Source of the DNA: an uncultured Psychroserpens sp.
GTDB taxonomy: Bacteria; Bacteroidota; Bacteroidia; Flavobacteriales; Flavobacteriaceae
Direction: 5' to 3'
Assembly: GCA_947489585.1 (NCBI GenBank)
Contig: CANLEE010000001.1
Coordinates: 552,946 to 616,945, forward strand
DNA: 64,000 nucleotides
Below are positions 1 to 8,510 of the stretch, piece after piece; within the stretch, counting starts at the first letter, position 1, and every line of letters starts with the position of its first letter. The notes below the pieces were generated by a model. It did no database searches. It had not been told where the DNA came from and worked only from the letters and a program-made list of their open reading frames with translations. The position numbers were made by a program, and so were the translations under genes.

Positions 1-2
1 AT

Positions 3-37
3 AAGTTACATGTGTAATAGCTTTACAAATGTAACTT
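3..37. repeat. short inverted repeat at window edge
   Basis: AAGTTACA at 3-10 is repeated inverted as TGTAACTT at 30-37. A second inverted repeat, GAAGAGTT/AACTCTTC, follows at 54-61 and 71-78. Both lie downstream of the minus-strand gene that ends at 125, so either could end its transcript, but neither has a strong T-run on the minus strand. Confidence 0.35.
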
Positions 38-124
38 AATTGTAGCATTTTGTGAAGAGTTCATTTCAAAAACTCTTCAACCCCTTTAAAATCAAATGGT
101 TTGACGTTTTTTTTATATTAAATA

Positions 125-814
125 CTATTCTACTTTATGAAAGATTTGATTTAATCCAGATTTCTCTTTGAGGAGTAACATTTTCTTATCATCACTTAAA
201 TGAAGCCTATATCCATAAATTTCAGTTTTTAAATTTTCAGTTTTTACAGATAAGTAATTCTTTGTTAATGTATAGTTCAAAGGCGAATTATCTCCTATCC
301 CAAAAGGGTATGAAGTTTGATACTTTGAATTAGTGAGTGTTAATTTTTTCTGTTCTGAATTACCGTCTTCAGTATTAGTAACGTTTGATTTATCCGTTTC
401 ATAGAAGTATTGTTCAAGCATCCAACTACCAAGTATTTCGGATTTATTAAAATCGCTATTCCAAAGTATTATATTTCTAATTGGTTGAGTTTTTTTAGTT
501 GAGTTTTCTACTTCTACCTTTTTAGAGTTTTGATCTATATAGTTATCTCTATCAACTAAATTGTCTTGTTTAGAAATTATGCTGTTTGTATTTATAAAAC
601 TTCCTGCAAAAACAAAAAGCACAGCATAAGTAGTGTATCGAATTGCTTTGTTCCTATATAGTTTCAATTCAATTTTAATTTTCATTGAGATTGGTGGCAA
701 TAATATTAAGCCAAGAATAAAAAGAAATAAACTTGCTAGCATTTCTCCTTGCAAAAACCCTCCTAATGCTGAAAGGATTAATAAACTACCCAAAATGTAC
801 TTCACTATTTTCAT
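125..814 (-). CDS. hypothetical membrane protein with lipocalin-like C-terminal part
   Basis: A 229-residue protein of unknown function. Three hydrophobic segments lie at about residues 5-20, 24-42 and 60-76, so the N-terminal third sits in the inner membrane. After a polar linker, the C-terminal 110 residues begin with an L-G-S-W pattern and continue as alternating beta-strand-like stretches, which resembles lipocalin-like domains of small Bacteroidetes proteins; that link is inference. The ATG at 814 starts directly with basic residues and the first membrane segment. It stands alone, and whether it belongs to the mobile element to its right or to the host is not clear. Confidence 0.6.
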   Translation of the reverse strand: MKIVKYILGSLLILSALGGFLQGEMLASLFLFILGLILLPPISMKIKIELKLYRNKAIRYTTYAVLFVFAGSFINTNSIISKQDNLVDRDNYIDQNSKKVEVENSTKKTQPIRNIILWNSDFNKSEILGSWMLEQYFYETDKSNVTNTEDGNSEQKKLTLTNSKYQTSYPFGIGDNSPLNYTLTKNYLSVKTENLKTEIYGYRLHLSDDKKMLLLKEKSGLNQIFHKVE

Positions 815-873
815 AGAACTAATGTTTTTAATGCTTATAGTCCCTGAAAGCTGTTGGTCTTTTAAGTAAAAAA

Positions 874-1025
874 GCGTGGGACTGAATAGCTTACCGTCGA
901 AGAGGTACTGGTATACCTAACATGTAATAAACTAACAACCCACGCCATAACGTGAGCATCAGTCTATTTACCTTACATGTTTTAAAAATTACCAGTTTTC
1001 TTCGACAAGAATAAATAGCTAACGC
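874..1025. repeat. nested inverted repeats between orf 125-814 and the serine recombinase
   Basis: This gene-free stretch is built of nested repeats. The arm at 896-927 (GTCGAAGA..ACTGGTA..AACATGTAA) returns inverted at 973-1006 with small internal differences. GCGTGGG at 874-880 pairs with CCCACGC at 939-945, and CACG at 941-944 pairs with CGTG at 951-954. The sequence could form a long branched hairpin on either strand. It lies downstream of the serine recombinase gene, so it may be a recombination (res-like) site, a structured RNA or an element boundary; the sequence does not decide. Confidence 0.55.
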
Positions 1026-1111
1026 TTTTCTATATTTTTAAAATTTTGTTTTACCTATAAATTTAATTTTGTTTGAATGTAAAATTATGATTTTTGCTTT
1101 AAACAATATTA

Positions 1112-1795
1112 TTAATTTGAATTTACTTTATTAATCAAGTATCTATCGTATAATATTAATACTTGTGAGGCTGTAAATTCTTTACCTCTACTAGTTTTAT
1201 AATCATTTTTATTCAATTGTTCTGAAATACTTCTATAGCTCAATTTTTCATTCTCTCTCATGCCAACAATTGCTAGAGTTGCCATTTTATTACGAGGATT
1301 GTTAATCGCATTTCGAATAATGGTTTGAGTTCCTTTTTTACGAGCAGCATCCGTTAAGTTTTTAGGAGTCCCTAGTTTAACTCCGTTACGTTTTAATTCT
1401 GCAAGAGCAGATATTGTACGTTCGCTAATAAATTTTGCTTCTTGTTCTGCTAATGCAGCAAAAATATGTAGAGTGAATTGTGTAGCCTGTGGCATATCAC
1501 AGGCAATAAACTCAATGTTAGTCTCCATTAGTCTTGAAATAAAAGCAACATTTCTACTTAATCGGTCTAACTTCGCTATGATAAGCGTACTATCTGTTTT
1601 TTGACAATGAACTATTGCTGAATTTAATTGTTCTCGTGTATTAGACTTTCCTGTTTCAATTTCTTCATACTCTGCAAGTAATTTATCCTTTGAAGAAAGA
1701 AAACGCCTTACGGTCGATTTTTGGGCCTCTAGACCTAATCCAGAGATGCCTTGATGTTTAGATGAAACTCGGTAGTAACTTATATATTTTTTCAT
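1112..1795 (-). CDS. serine recombinase (resolvase/invertase family)
   Basis: A small serine recombinase of about 227 residues. The N-terminal catalytic domain begins with the Y-x-R-V-S-S motif, in which Ser11 is the expected nucleophile, followed by G-L-E-A-Q. The K-L-D-R-L-S-R arginine motif and the E-Q-E-A-K-F-I-S-E-R-T helix E start are both present. The C-terminal 60 residues would bind DNA. I chose the ATG at 1795 because the upstream GTG extension to 1837 adds only non-family residues. Such enzymes resolve or invert DNA at paired sites; here it lies at the left side of an accessory region, next to an inverted-repeat cluster. Its own sites are not proven. Confidence 0.88.
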   Translation of the reverse strand: MKKYISYYRVSSKHQGISGLGLEAQKSTVRRFLSSKDKLLAEYEEIETGKSNTREQLNSAIVHCQKTDSTLIIAKLDRLSRNVAFISRLMETNIEFIACDMPQATQFTLHIFAALAEQEAKFISERTISALAELKRNGVKLGTPKNLTDAARKKGTQTIIRNAINNPRNKMATLAIVGMRENEKLSYRSISEQLNKNDYKTSRGKEFTASQVLILYDRYLINKVNSN

Positions 1796-1847
1796 ACTAA
1801 TAATGTTTGTTGAACCCTCGTTTAAGAGACGTAACACTCATTTAGTA

Positions 1848-1862
1848 TATAAATTACGATTT
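1848..1862 (-). promoter_or_regulatory. upstream motif shared with orf 11384-12112
   Basis: Read on the minus strand, the 15 bases AAATCGTAATTTATA lie upstream of the serine recombinase. The identical 15 bases occur at 12115-12129, just upstream of another minus-strand gene of the element. Each contains TAATTTAT, a weak match to the -7 box. A shared promoter or operator is the simplest reading. Confidence 0.45.
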
Positions 1863-1936
1863 ATTGCCTGCGCCGTGAAATGAATTTAAGCATTTTTAAA
1901 CTTATGTTAAACAAAATCAGAGTTGTTAAAATTTTC

Positions 1937-1944
1937 TACCTTTG
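1937..1944 (+). promoter_or_regulatory. -7 box of the copper operon
   Basis: TACCTTTG fits the Bacteroidetes TAnnTTTG box exactly. No convincing -33 TTTG lies at the usual distance. The ATG of the first operon gene starts at 1954, only 9 bases after the box, so the leader would be a few bases long. Confidence 0.5.
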
Positions 1945-1953
1945 TTAAATATT

Positions 1954-2367
1954 ATGAAACAGGTATTCCATAAAATAATGTCTTTGTTGATGGCTTTTGT
2001 AGTCTTATTTTCTACGATGTCATTTACTGTGAATATGCATTATTGTGGAGATACTTTAGTAGAAACAACTGTTTTTAAAGAAGCAAAAGGATGTGGCATG
2101 GAAATGCAAAATCCTTCTACTGATGGTTGTTCAATTACAAAAAAGAATTGTTGTAATGATGAGAAACTGACTCTGGATGGTCAGGATGAGTTAAAGATTT
2201 CTTTTGACAATCTTACCTTTGAACAACAACAATTTGTAGTTTCATTTATATATTCTTACATCAACCTTTTTGAAAGTTATGATGAAGACATAAACTCTTT
2301 TAGAGAATACAAACCTCCTTTGGTCGTCAGGCAGATATACAAGCTTGATGAGACTTACTTAATTTGA
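1954..2367 (+). CDS. HYC_CC_PP family small secreted protein, first gene of copper operon
   Basis: A 137-residue protein with a signal-peptide-like N-terminus (basic start, then a hydrophobic stretch to about residue 28). It shows the three landmarks of the HYC_CC_PP family: H-Y-C-G after the signal, a C-C pair mid-protein, and P-P near the C-terminus (K-P-P-L-V-V). Family members sit in front of Bacteroidetes metal-efflux operons; their exact function is unknown, and periplasmic metal binding by the Cys and His residues is inference. The ATG at 1954 is preferred over a TTG at 1942 that overlaps the promoter box. CusA follows after 108 bp. Confidence 0.8.
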   Translation: MKQVFHKIMSLLMAFVVLFSTMSFTVNMHYCGDTLVETTVFKEAKGCGMEMQNPSTDGCSITKKNCCNDEKLTLDGQDELKISFDNLTFEQQQFVVSFIYSYINLFESYDEDINSFREYKPPLVVRQIYKLDETYLI

Positions 2368-2475
2368 TTTTTAAACAATAGACTTTATTATCCTGTGGCT
2401 TTATGTCGTATGGATAATTTGTTGTATTCGGTGTTTTCATTGCACCAATGTCTAATTGTTTAATTATCATACGCT

Positions 2476-5400
2476 ATGCTAAATAAAAGCATCAAATTTT
2501 TAATAGAAAATAAGCTTGTCGCTGTATTACTTCTTGTCCTTTTTATAGGATGGGGAACTGTTAATGCACCTTTTAATTGGGATACTGGTTTTTTACCAAG
2601 CAACCCTGTTGCTGTAGATGCCATCCCAGATATTGGTGAAAATCAGCAAATAGTATTCACTAAATGGGAAGGTCGTTCACCACAGGATATTGAAGACCAA
2701 ATCACCTACCCATTAACTACATCCTTATTAGGGATTTCAGGTGTTAAGACCATTCGAAGCTCTTCAATGTTTGGGTTTTCGAGTATCTATATAATTTTTG
2801 AAGAAGATGTGGATTTCTATTGGAGTCGAAGCCGAATCCTTGAAAAGCTAAACTCATTACCAAGTAATTTATTACCTGAAAATGTTAATCCATCTTTAGG
2901 TCCAGATGCCACAGGATTAGGGCAGATATTCTGGTACACCTTGGAAGGTCGAGATGAGGAAGGCAATGTTACTGGTGGTTGGGATTTACACGAATTAAGA
3001 AGTATTCAAGACTATTACGTTAAGTATGCTTTGTCCTCGGCAAGTGGTGTTTCTGAAGTTGCTTCTATTGGTGGATATGTTCAGGAATATCAAGTTGATG
3101 TTAACCCAGAATTAATGCGTCAATACAATATTGGTTTGCATCATATTGTAAAGGCTGTTAAGGAAAGCAATAAGGACATTGGAGCACAAACCATAGAGAT
3201 TAATCAAGCCGAATATTTAGTAAGGGGTTTAGGTTATATCAAATCGATTTCGGACATAGAAAATGCTGTTGTAACATCTGAAGATTTTACTTCAATTAAA
3301 ATAAAGGACATTGCGAATGTATCACTTGCACCAAAAGCAAGACGTGGTATTTTAGATAAGGAAGGTGCAGAAGTTGTTGGTGGCGTTGTGGTATCAAGAT
3401 ATGGAGCTAATCCTTTGGAAGTGATAAACAATGTAAAAGGAAAAATCAATGAATTAAGTTCAGGTTTACCTTCCAAAGTATTAAAAGATGGTAGAACATC
3501 CCAATTAACAGTTGTGCCTTTTTATGATAGAACCGAACTCATCAAGGAAACATTAGGAACGCTTAACGAGGCATTAACTTTAGAAATCTTGATTACCATT
3601 TTAGTAATAATCATAATGGTATTTAATCTACGTGCTTCTATCCTAATTTCAGGTTTACTCCCTGTGGCAGTTTTAATGGTGTTTGTAGCAATGAAGCTCT
3701 TTGGAGTAGATGCTAATATTGTAGCACTTTCAGGTATTGCTATCGCCATCGGAACAATGGTGGATGTTGGTGTTATCCTTTCAGAAAATATTATAAGGCA
3801 TTTGGATGACAATAAGGAACAACTGCCAACTAATATAGTTGTTTATAATGCTACATCAGAAGTTTCAGGAGCAATTATTACAGCAGTTTTAACAACAATT
3901 ATCAGTTTCATACCTGTGTTTACTATGATTGGTGCTGAAGGAAAACTATTTAGACCTTTGGCTTTTACAAAAACCTTTGCGCTTGTAGCATCTATATTGG
4001 TAGCATTGTTTTTAATTCCACCATTTGCTGCCTATCTCTTTAAAAAGAAAAATATTAAGCAAAGCTTTAACTATGCTTTAAATGGGCTTTTAATGTTATC
4101 AGGAATTACTGCTATCATTTTTGGTTATTGGCTTGGTATAATTCTAATTGCCTTTGGAGTTACATCAATATTAAAACTTCAAAATAGAATACAAGGGCAG
4201 CAGACCAATCTTATTAATATTATAATTTCAGCTTTAGCAATAGTATTTCTATTGGCTGAATACTGGAGACCTTTAGGTGTTGATAAAAGTATTTTTTGGA
4301 ATCTCATTTTTGTTGGAATTATTTGTTTTGGATTGTTAGCAGTATTTACTGTATTCAGAAGATATTACACTCGTATTTTAAATTGGGCTTTAGCTAATAA
4401 GCTGTTATTCCTATCCATTCCTACAGCCATTGTTATATGTGGGTTCTTGATTATGAAGAATACAGGCAAGGAATTTATGCCATCATTAAACGAAGGCTCA
4501 TTTCTGTTAATGCCTACGTCTCTGCCACATTCTGGAGTTGATGAAAATAAGCGTGTATTACAACAGTTGGATATGGCAGTAACCAGTATTCCAGAAATAG
4601 AAACCGTAGTTGGAAAGGCTGGTCGTGTAGAATCTTCTTTAGATCCAGCACCATTATCTATGTACGAAAACTTAATTCAGTATAAACCTGAATATATGCT
4701 GAATGAAGAAGGAGAACGCCAGCGTTATAAAGTGAATAAAGATGGTTTATTTGAACTTAAAGATGGTACAACCATAACGAATCCTAACTATTCAAATGAT
4801 GCTGTTACAATGCCTAAAATCGCTTCAAAAGAATTAATAGAAGATGATGATGGTGAGTTCTATAGAAATTGGCGACCAGAAATAAATTCTGCCAATGATA
4901 TATGGCAAGAAATTGTGAGAGTAACCAAATTACCAGGTGTTACTTCTGCACCTAAATTACAACCTATTGAAACCAGATTGGTAATGCTTCAAACTGGCAT
5001 GCGTGCGCCAATGGGGATTAAAGTCAAAGGTCAAGATTTAAAACAAATTGAAGCCTTTGGTGTTCAGTTAGAGAGCCTCTTAAAACAAGTTGAAGGCGTT
5101 AAAACCGAAGCTGTTTTTGCCGATAGAATTGTTGGCAAACCTTATCTGTTAATTGACATTGATAGAGATAAAATTGGACGTTATGGTATTTCAATTCAAG
5201 ATGTACAGGATGTTCTAAAAGTAGCTGTTGGAGGAATGGAAATAACGCAGACTGTTGAAGGTAGGGAGCGTTATGGTGTACGTGTTCGCTACCCAAGAGA
5301 ATTAAGAGCAAACCCAACTGATTTAGAAAATATCTATATTCCAGTTGCCAAAGGAAGCTCTATCCCTTTGAGTGAATTGGCAACAATTAAATATGAACAA

Positions 5401-6180
5401 GGTGCACAGGTAATTAAAAGTGAAGACACCTTCTTAATTGGTTATGTTCTATTCGATAAGCTGAACGATTATGCTGAAGTAAGTGTTGTTGAAAATGCAC
5501 AAGATTTAATACAGTCTAAAATTGATTCAGGTGAATTGGTTGTTCCTAAAGGCATTAATTATCAATTTACAGGAACTTATGAAAATCAACTTCGAGCAGA
5601 AAAAACATTATCTGTAGTTGTGCCATTAGCCTTAATAATCATCTTTTTAATCCTGTACTTTCAATTCCGTTCGGTGGCTACTTCATTTATGGTATTTACA
5701 GGAATAGCTGTGGCTTTTGCAGGTGGATTTTTAATGATATGGTTGTATGGTCAAGACTGGTTCTTGAACATTAACTTCTTTGGTGAGAATCTTCGAGATT
5801 TATTTCAAATGCATCCAATTAATTTAAGTGTTGCTGTTTGGGTTGGCTTTATCGCTTTATTTGGAATTGCTACTGATGATGGTGTTGTTATGGCAACTTA
5901 TTTAACACAAACATTCGATAGAAACACCCCTAAAACAAAACAAGAGGTTAGAGCATCAGTTATTGAAGCTGGTACAAAACGTATTCGTCCATGCTTGATG
6001 ACTACAGCTACAACCATATTAGCGTTACTACCTATTCTAACATCAACAGGAAGAGGAAGCGATATTATGATTCCAATGGCAATCCCAAGCTTTGGAGGGA
6101 TGTTAATCGCATTAATCACACTCTTTATTGTACCTGTTCTATATAGTTGGAAACAAGAATTACAACTTAAAAACAATTAA
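2476..6180 (+). CDS. cusA: CusA/CzcA-type heavy-metal RND efflux pump
   Basis: The inner-membrane pump of a tripartite efflux complex, driven by protons and probably exporting Cu(I)/Ag(I). At 1234 residues it is longer than the usual 1040. A first membrane helix lies near residues 13-32. The G-T-M-V-D-V-G motif near residue 430 carries the TM4 aspartate of the proton relay, and A-T-D-D-G-V-V-M-A-T lies near the C-terminal helix bundle. The T-G-M-R-A-P-M-G-I-K-V region matches the CusA-type metal site region and is methionine-rich, which favours Cu/Ag over Zn/Co. About 100 extra residues near 530-630 contain additional hydrophobic segments between the two RND halves. TolC-type and CusB-type genes follow in the same operon. 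Confidence 0.93.
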   Translation: MLNKSIKFLIENKLVAVLLLVLFIGWGTVNAPFNWDTGFLPSNPVAVDAIPDIGENQQIVFTKWEGRSPQDIEDQITYPLTTSLLGISGVKTIRSSSMFGFSSIYIIFEEDVDFYWSRSRILEKLNSLPSNLLPENVNPSLGPDATGLGQIFWYTLEGRDEEGNVTGGWDLHELRSIQDYYVKYALSSASGVSEVASIGGYVQEYQVDVNPELMRQYNIGLHHIVKAVKESNKDIGAQTIEINQAEYLVRGLGYIKSISDIENAVVTSEDFTSIKIKDIANVSLAPKARRGILDKEGAEVVGGVVVSRYGANPLEVINNVKGKINELSSGLPSKVLKDGRTSQLTVVPFYDRTELIKETLGTLNEALTLEILITILVIIIMVFNLRASILISGLLPVAVLMVFVAMKLFGVDANIVALSGIAIAIGTMVDVGVILSENIIRHLDDNKEQLPTNIVVYNATSEVSGAIITAVLTTIISFIPVFTMIGAEGKLFRPLAFTKTFALVASILVALFLIPPFAAYLFKKKNIKQSFNYALNGLLMLSGITAIIFGYWLGIILIAFGVTSILKLQNRIQGQQTNLINIIISALAIVFLLAEYWRPLGVDKSIFWNLIFVGIICFGLLAVFTVFRRYYTRILNWALANKLLFLSIPTAIVICGFLIMKNTGKEFMPSLNEGSFLLMPTSLPHSGVDENKRVLQQLDMAVTSIPEIETVVGKAGRVESSLDPAPLSMYENLIQYKPEYMLNEEGERQRYKVNKDGLFELKDGTTITNPNYSNDAVTMPKIASKELIEDDDGEFYRNWRPEINSANDIWQEIVRVTKLPGVTSAPKLQPIETRLVMLQTGMRAPMGIKVKGQDLKQIEAFGVQLESLLKQVEGVKTEAVFADRIVGKPYLLIDIDRDKIGRYGISIQDVQDVLKVAVGGMEITQTVEGRERYGVRVRYPRELRANPTDLENIYIPVAKGSSIPLSELATIKYEQGAQVIKSEDTFLIGYVLFDKLNDYAEVSVVENAQDLIQSKIDSGELVVPKGINYQFTGTYENQLRAEKTLSVVVPLALIIIFLILYFQFRSVATSFMVFTGIAVAFAGGFLMIWLYGQDWFLNINFFGENLRDLFQMHPINLSVAVWVGFIALFGIATDDGVVMATYLTQTFDRNTPKTKQEVRASVIEAGTKRIRPCLMTTATTILALLPILTSTGRGSDIMIPMAIPSFGGMLIALITLFIVPVLYSWKQELQLKNN

Positions 6181-6181
6181 G

Positions 6182-7399
6182 ATGAAAAGACCATATATTA
6201 TACTTTTTACGCTTTCAATGTTTAGTTTTTCAAATGCTCAACAATTAGACATTTTAATTGATGAGGCATTAACTAATAATCCTGAAATACAAACTTTTGA
6301 ATTGAAGTATCAGGTAGCAAAAGAAAAAGTAAACGAAGCAAACACGCTACCAAATACACAGTTAGGTGTTGGTTACTTTGTAAGCGAACCAGAAACAAGG
6401 ACAGGAGCGCAACGGTTTAAAATTTCAGCAAAACAAATGTTGCCTTCATTTGGAGCAATAACAGCAAGAGAGAATTACATTAATGCTTTAGCTGATGCTG
6501 TTTATGAAGACATCACCATAGTAAAAAGGAAACTGGTAGCTTCTGTTTCGCAATCATACTACAACTTATATGCTATAAAAGAGAAACAAGTTGTTTTAGA
6601 TGAAAATATTGAATTACTCAAAACCTATGAAGAGTTAGCACTAACCTCTGTTGAAGTTGGTAAAGCATCAGCAGTTGATGTGTTACGATTGCAGATGAGG
6701 CAAAATGAGTTGGAACAATTAAAGCAAGTATTAGAACAAAATTATTTAGCAGAACTAACAACATTTAATAAACTTCTCAATAGAGATAAAAATACAGAAG
6801 TAATTATTGTTAATGGGTTAGTTATGCCTTTTGAAAGTGAATTGATTAATTCTGACAATCTCGCTTTACATCCTGAATTATTAAAATACGATAAGCTCTA
6901 CACATCTGTCGAACAATCTGAACTGTTAAATCAGAAGGAGAGTAATCCGATGCTAGGTTTTGGCTTGGATTATATTGCTGTTTCAGAACGTCCCAATATA
7001 GATTTTAGCGACAATGGTAAGGATATTATTATGCCTATGGTAAATGTTTCTATTCCAATTTTTAATAATAAGTATAAATCCAAATCTAAACAAAACGAGC
7101 TAAAACAACAGGAGATTTTAGCTCAAAAAGAAAGTCGATTAAACACATTGGAAACCTTACTTGACAAAGCAATCAAAAGCAGTAACTCGTCAAGAATAAG
7201 TTATGATACACAAACTAAAAATTTGAAACAGGCAAAGGATGCAGAAACCATTTTAGTGAAAAGCTATGAAACAGGAATTATTGATTTTAATGATGTTTTA
7301 GATGTTCAAGAATTACAACTAAAATTTCAAATGAATCAGATAGAGTCAATTAAGAATTATTATTTACAAAGGACTATCATCAATTATTTAACAAATTAA
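6182..7399 (+). CDS. TolC-family outer membrane channel of the efflux system
   Basis: The outer-membrane exit duct (CusC/TolC role) of 405 residues. A signal peptide covers about residues 1-19 and ends in S-N-A-Q. The body is mainly long amphipathic helices with Gln, Glu and Lys, as in the TolC fold, with two repeated halves (L-x-N-x-x-x-N-x-L-L-x-R pattern). The ATG at 6182 lies one base after the cusA stop; a longer frame reading back to 6128 overlaps cusA and lacks a signal peptide, so it was rejected. Translation is probably coupled to cusA. Confidence 0.9.
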   Translation: MKRPYIILFTLSMFSFSNAQQLDILIDEALTNNPEIQTFELKYQVAKEKVNEANTLPNTQLGVGYFVSEPETRTGAQRFKISAKQMLPSFGAITARENYINALADAVYEDITIVKRKLVASVSQSYYNLYAIKEKQVVLDENIELLKTYEELALTSVEVGKASAVDVLRLQMRQNELEQLKQVLEQNYLAELTTFNKLLNRDKNTEVIIVNGLVMPFESELINSDNLALHPELLKYDKLYTSVEQSELLNQKESNPMLGFGLDYIAVSERPNIDFSDNGKDIIMPMVNVSIPIFNNKYKSKSKQNELKQQEILAQKESRLNTLETLLDKAIKSSNSSRISYDTQTKNLKQAKDAETILVKSYETGIIDFNDVLDVQELQLKFQMNQIESIKNYYLQRTIINYLTN

Positions 7400-7435
7400 A
7401 ATTCGATTAAATATTAACTATAAAACTCAATTAAA

Positions 7436-7687
7436 ATGAAAACAGTAAAGACAATTTTAGGAATCATGGTTTTAAGCTTAATGCTTACAACGGTGTCGTG
7501 TAAAGGAGATAAAAAGAAGGAGACAACCACTAAAACTGAACAAGCAGAAAAGAAAGAATATGCATCTGCATATGTATGTCCAATGCATTGCGAAGATAGT
7601 GGTAGCGATGCTGAAGGTGAATGTCCAAAATGTGGAATGGATTATGTGAAAAACGAAGACCACAAAAAAGATGGTCATAAACATTAG
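7436..7687 (+). CDS. small lipoprotein with heavy-metal-binding (CPMH..CPKCGM) module
   Basis: An 83-residue lipoprotein. The signal ends in the lipobox-like T-V-S-C at residue 22, so it is anchored in a membrane facing the periplasm. The mature part is Lys/Glu-rich and then carries the metal-binding module Y-V-C-P-M-H ... C-P-K-C-G-M-D-Y, also found in the N-terminal part of the CusB-type adaptor at 9227. The C-terminus is His-rich (H-K-K-D-G-H-K-H). It probably buffers or delivers Cu/Ag to the pump; that role is inferred from the module and the operon. Confidence 0.85.
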   Translation: MKTVKTILGIMVLSLMLTTVSCKGDKKKETTTKTEQAEKKEYASAYVCPMHCEDSGSDAEGECPKCGMDYVKNEDHKKDGHKH

Positions 7688-7697
7688 TCTATAAAAT

Positions 7698-7727
7698 AAG
7701 GCAGTATTATGCTTTTAGTACTGCCTT
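7698..7727 (+). terminator. hairpin after the metal-binding lipoprotein gene
   Basis: AAGGCAGTA at 7698-7706 pairs with TACTGCCTT at 7719-7727, with a 12-base loop. There is no long T-run after it, so it may be an mRNA processing or stability hairpin or a partial terminator that sets lower expression of the downstream operon half. Confidence 0.45.
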
Positions 7728-7771
7728 AAAATAGATTTAGTTAATATGAGATTGAATAAAATCGTACAGTC

Positions 7772-8503
7772 ATGAAACATACATATAAAATATCTGGAAT
7801 GACCTGTGGCAACTGTAAGGCAACCATAGAGAAAAACTTAAATGAATTGCACGAAGTGGAAGGTGTTGAAGTTGACCTTGAAAAAGGTGAAGCATCCATT
7901 TCTATGAACAAGCATATTGATATAGCAGAACTACAAAAGGCATTACCTTCTAAATATAGCATTTCCGAAAAGGAAGTTAAAAATGTTTTCGCTTCTACAA
8001 GTGCATCAAGTTTTGAAATTGAGGAAGAAAAAAGCAAGTTACAGCAACTTAAACCATTGCTTCTAATTCTGTTTTATATAGCAGTTGCAAGTGCATTATT
8101 GCATCATAAAAACTGGAATTGGGGCGAAGCAATGTTAGATTTCATGGGATTGTTCTACATCGTTTTTAGCTTCTTTAAGATGTTAGATTTAAAAGGCTTT
8201 CCAGAGTCTTTTAGAATGTACGACCCTTTAGCAAAGCGAGTTCCAATCTATGGATGGGTTTATCCATTTATAGAAACAGCATTGGGTTTATTGTTTCTAA
8301 TGCGATTTGAAGTTAAAATAGCATTGATAATAACACTTGTTGTATTGGGAATTACAACTATTGGAGTTTCAAAAACACTATTAGATAAGAAGTCTATAAG
8401 ATGTGCTTGTTTAGGTACAGCTTTGAAGCTACCTATGACAGAAGCTACTTTTATTGAAAATGCCATTATGATAGTTATGGCAATATTAATGTTAGTAAAC
8501 TAA
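7772..8503 (+). CDS. heavy-metal-associated (HMA) domain fused to MauE/DoxX-like membrane domain
   Basis: A 243-residue fusion. Residues 1-68 are an HMA domain with M-T-C-G-N-C (the CxxC copper site) and a ferredoxin-like fold pattern. From about residue 90 on there are four membrane helices typical of the MauE/DoxX redox-associated family, including a conserved-looking R-C-A-C-L-G-T near residue 210 that supplies two more cysteines. The fusion suggests a membrane protein that takes metal from the HMA domain or keeps its thiols reduced; this is inference. The PepSY gene follows after 7 bp. Confidence 0.85.
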   Translation: MKHTYKISGMTCGNCKATIEKNLNELHEVEGVEVDLEKGEASISMNKHIDIAELQKALPSKYSISEKEVKNVFASTSASSFEIEEEKSKLQQLKPLLLILFYIAVASALLHHKNWNWGEAMLDFMGLFYIVFSFFKMLDLKGFPESFRMYDPLAKRVPIYGWVYPFIETALGLLFLMRFEVKIALIITLVVLGITTIGVSKTLLDKKSIRCACLGTALKLPMTEATFIENAIMIVMAILMLVN

Positions 8504-8510
8504 ATAGACT

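Noticed and set aside
874..1025. Integron attC-like site
   Set aside because: TAAC and GTTAG-type pieces are present, but their orientation does not match an attC pair and no integron integrase is near.
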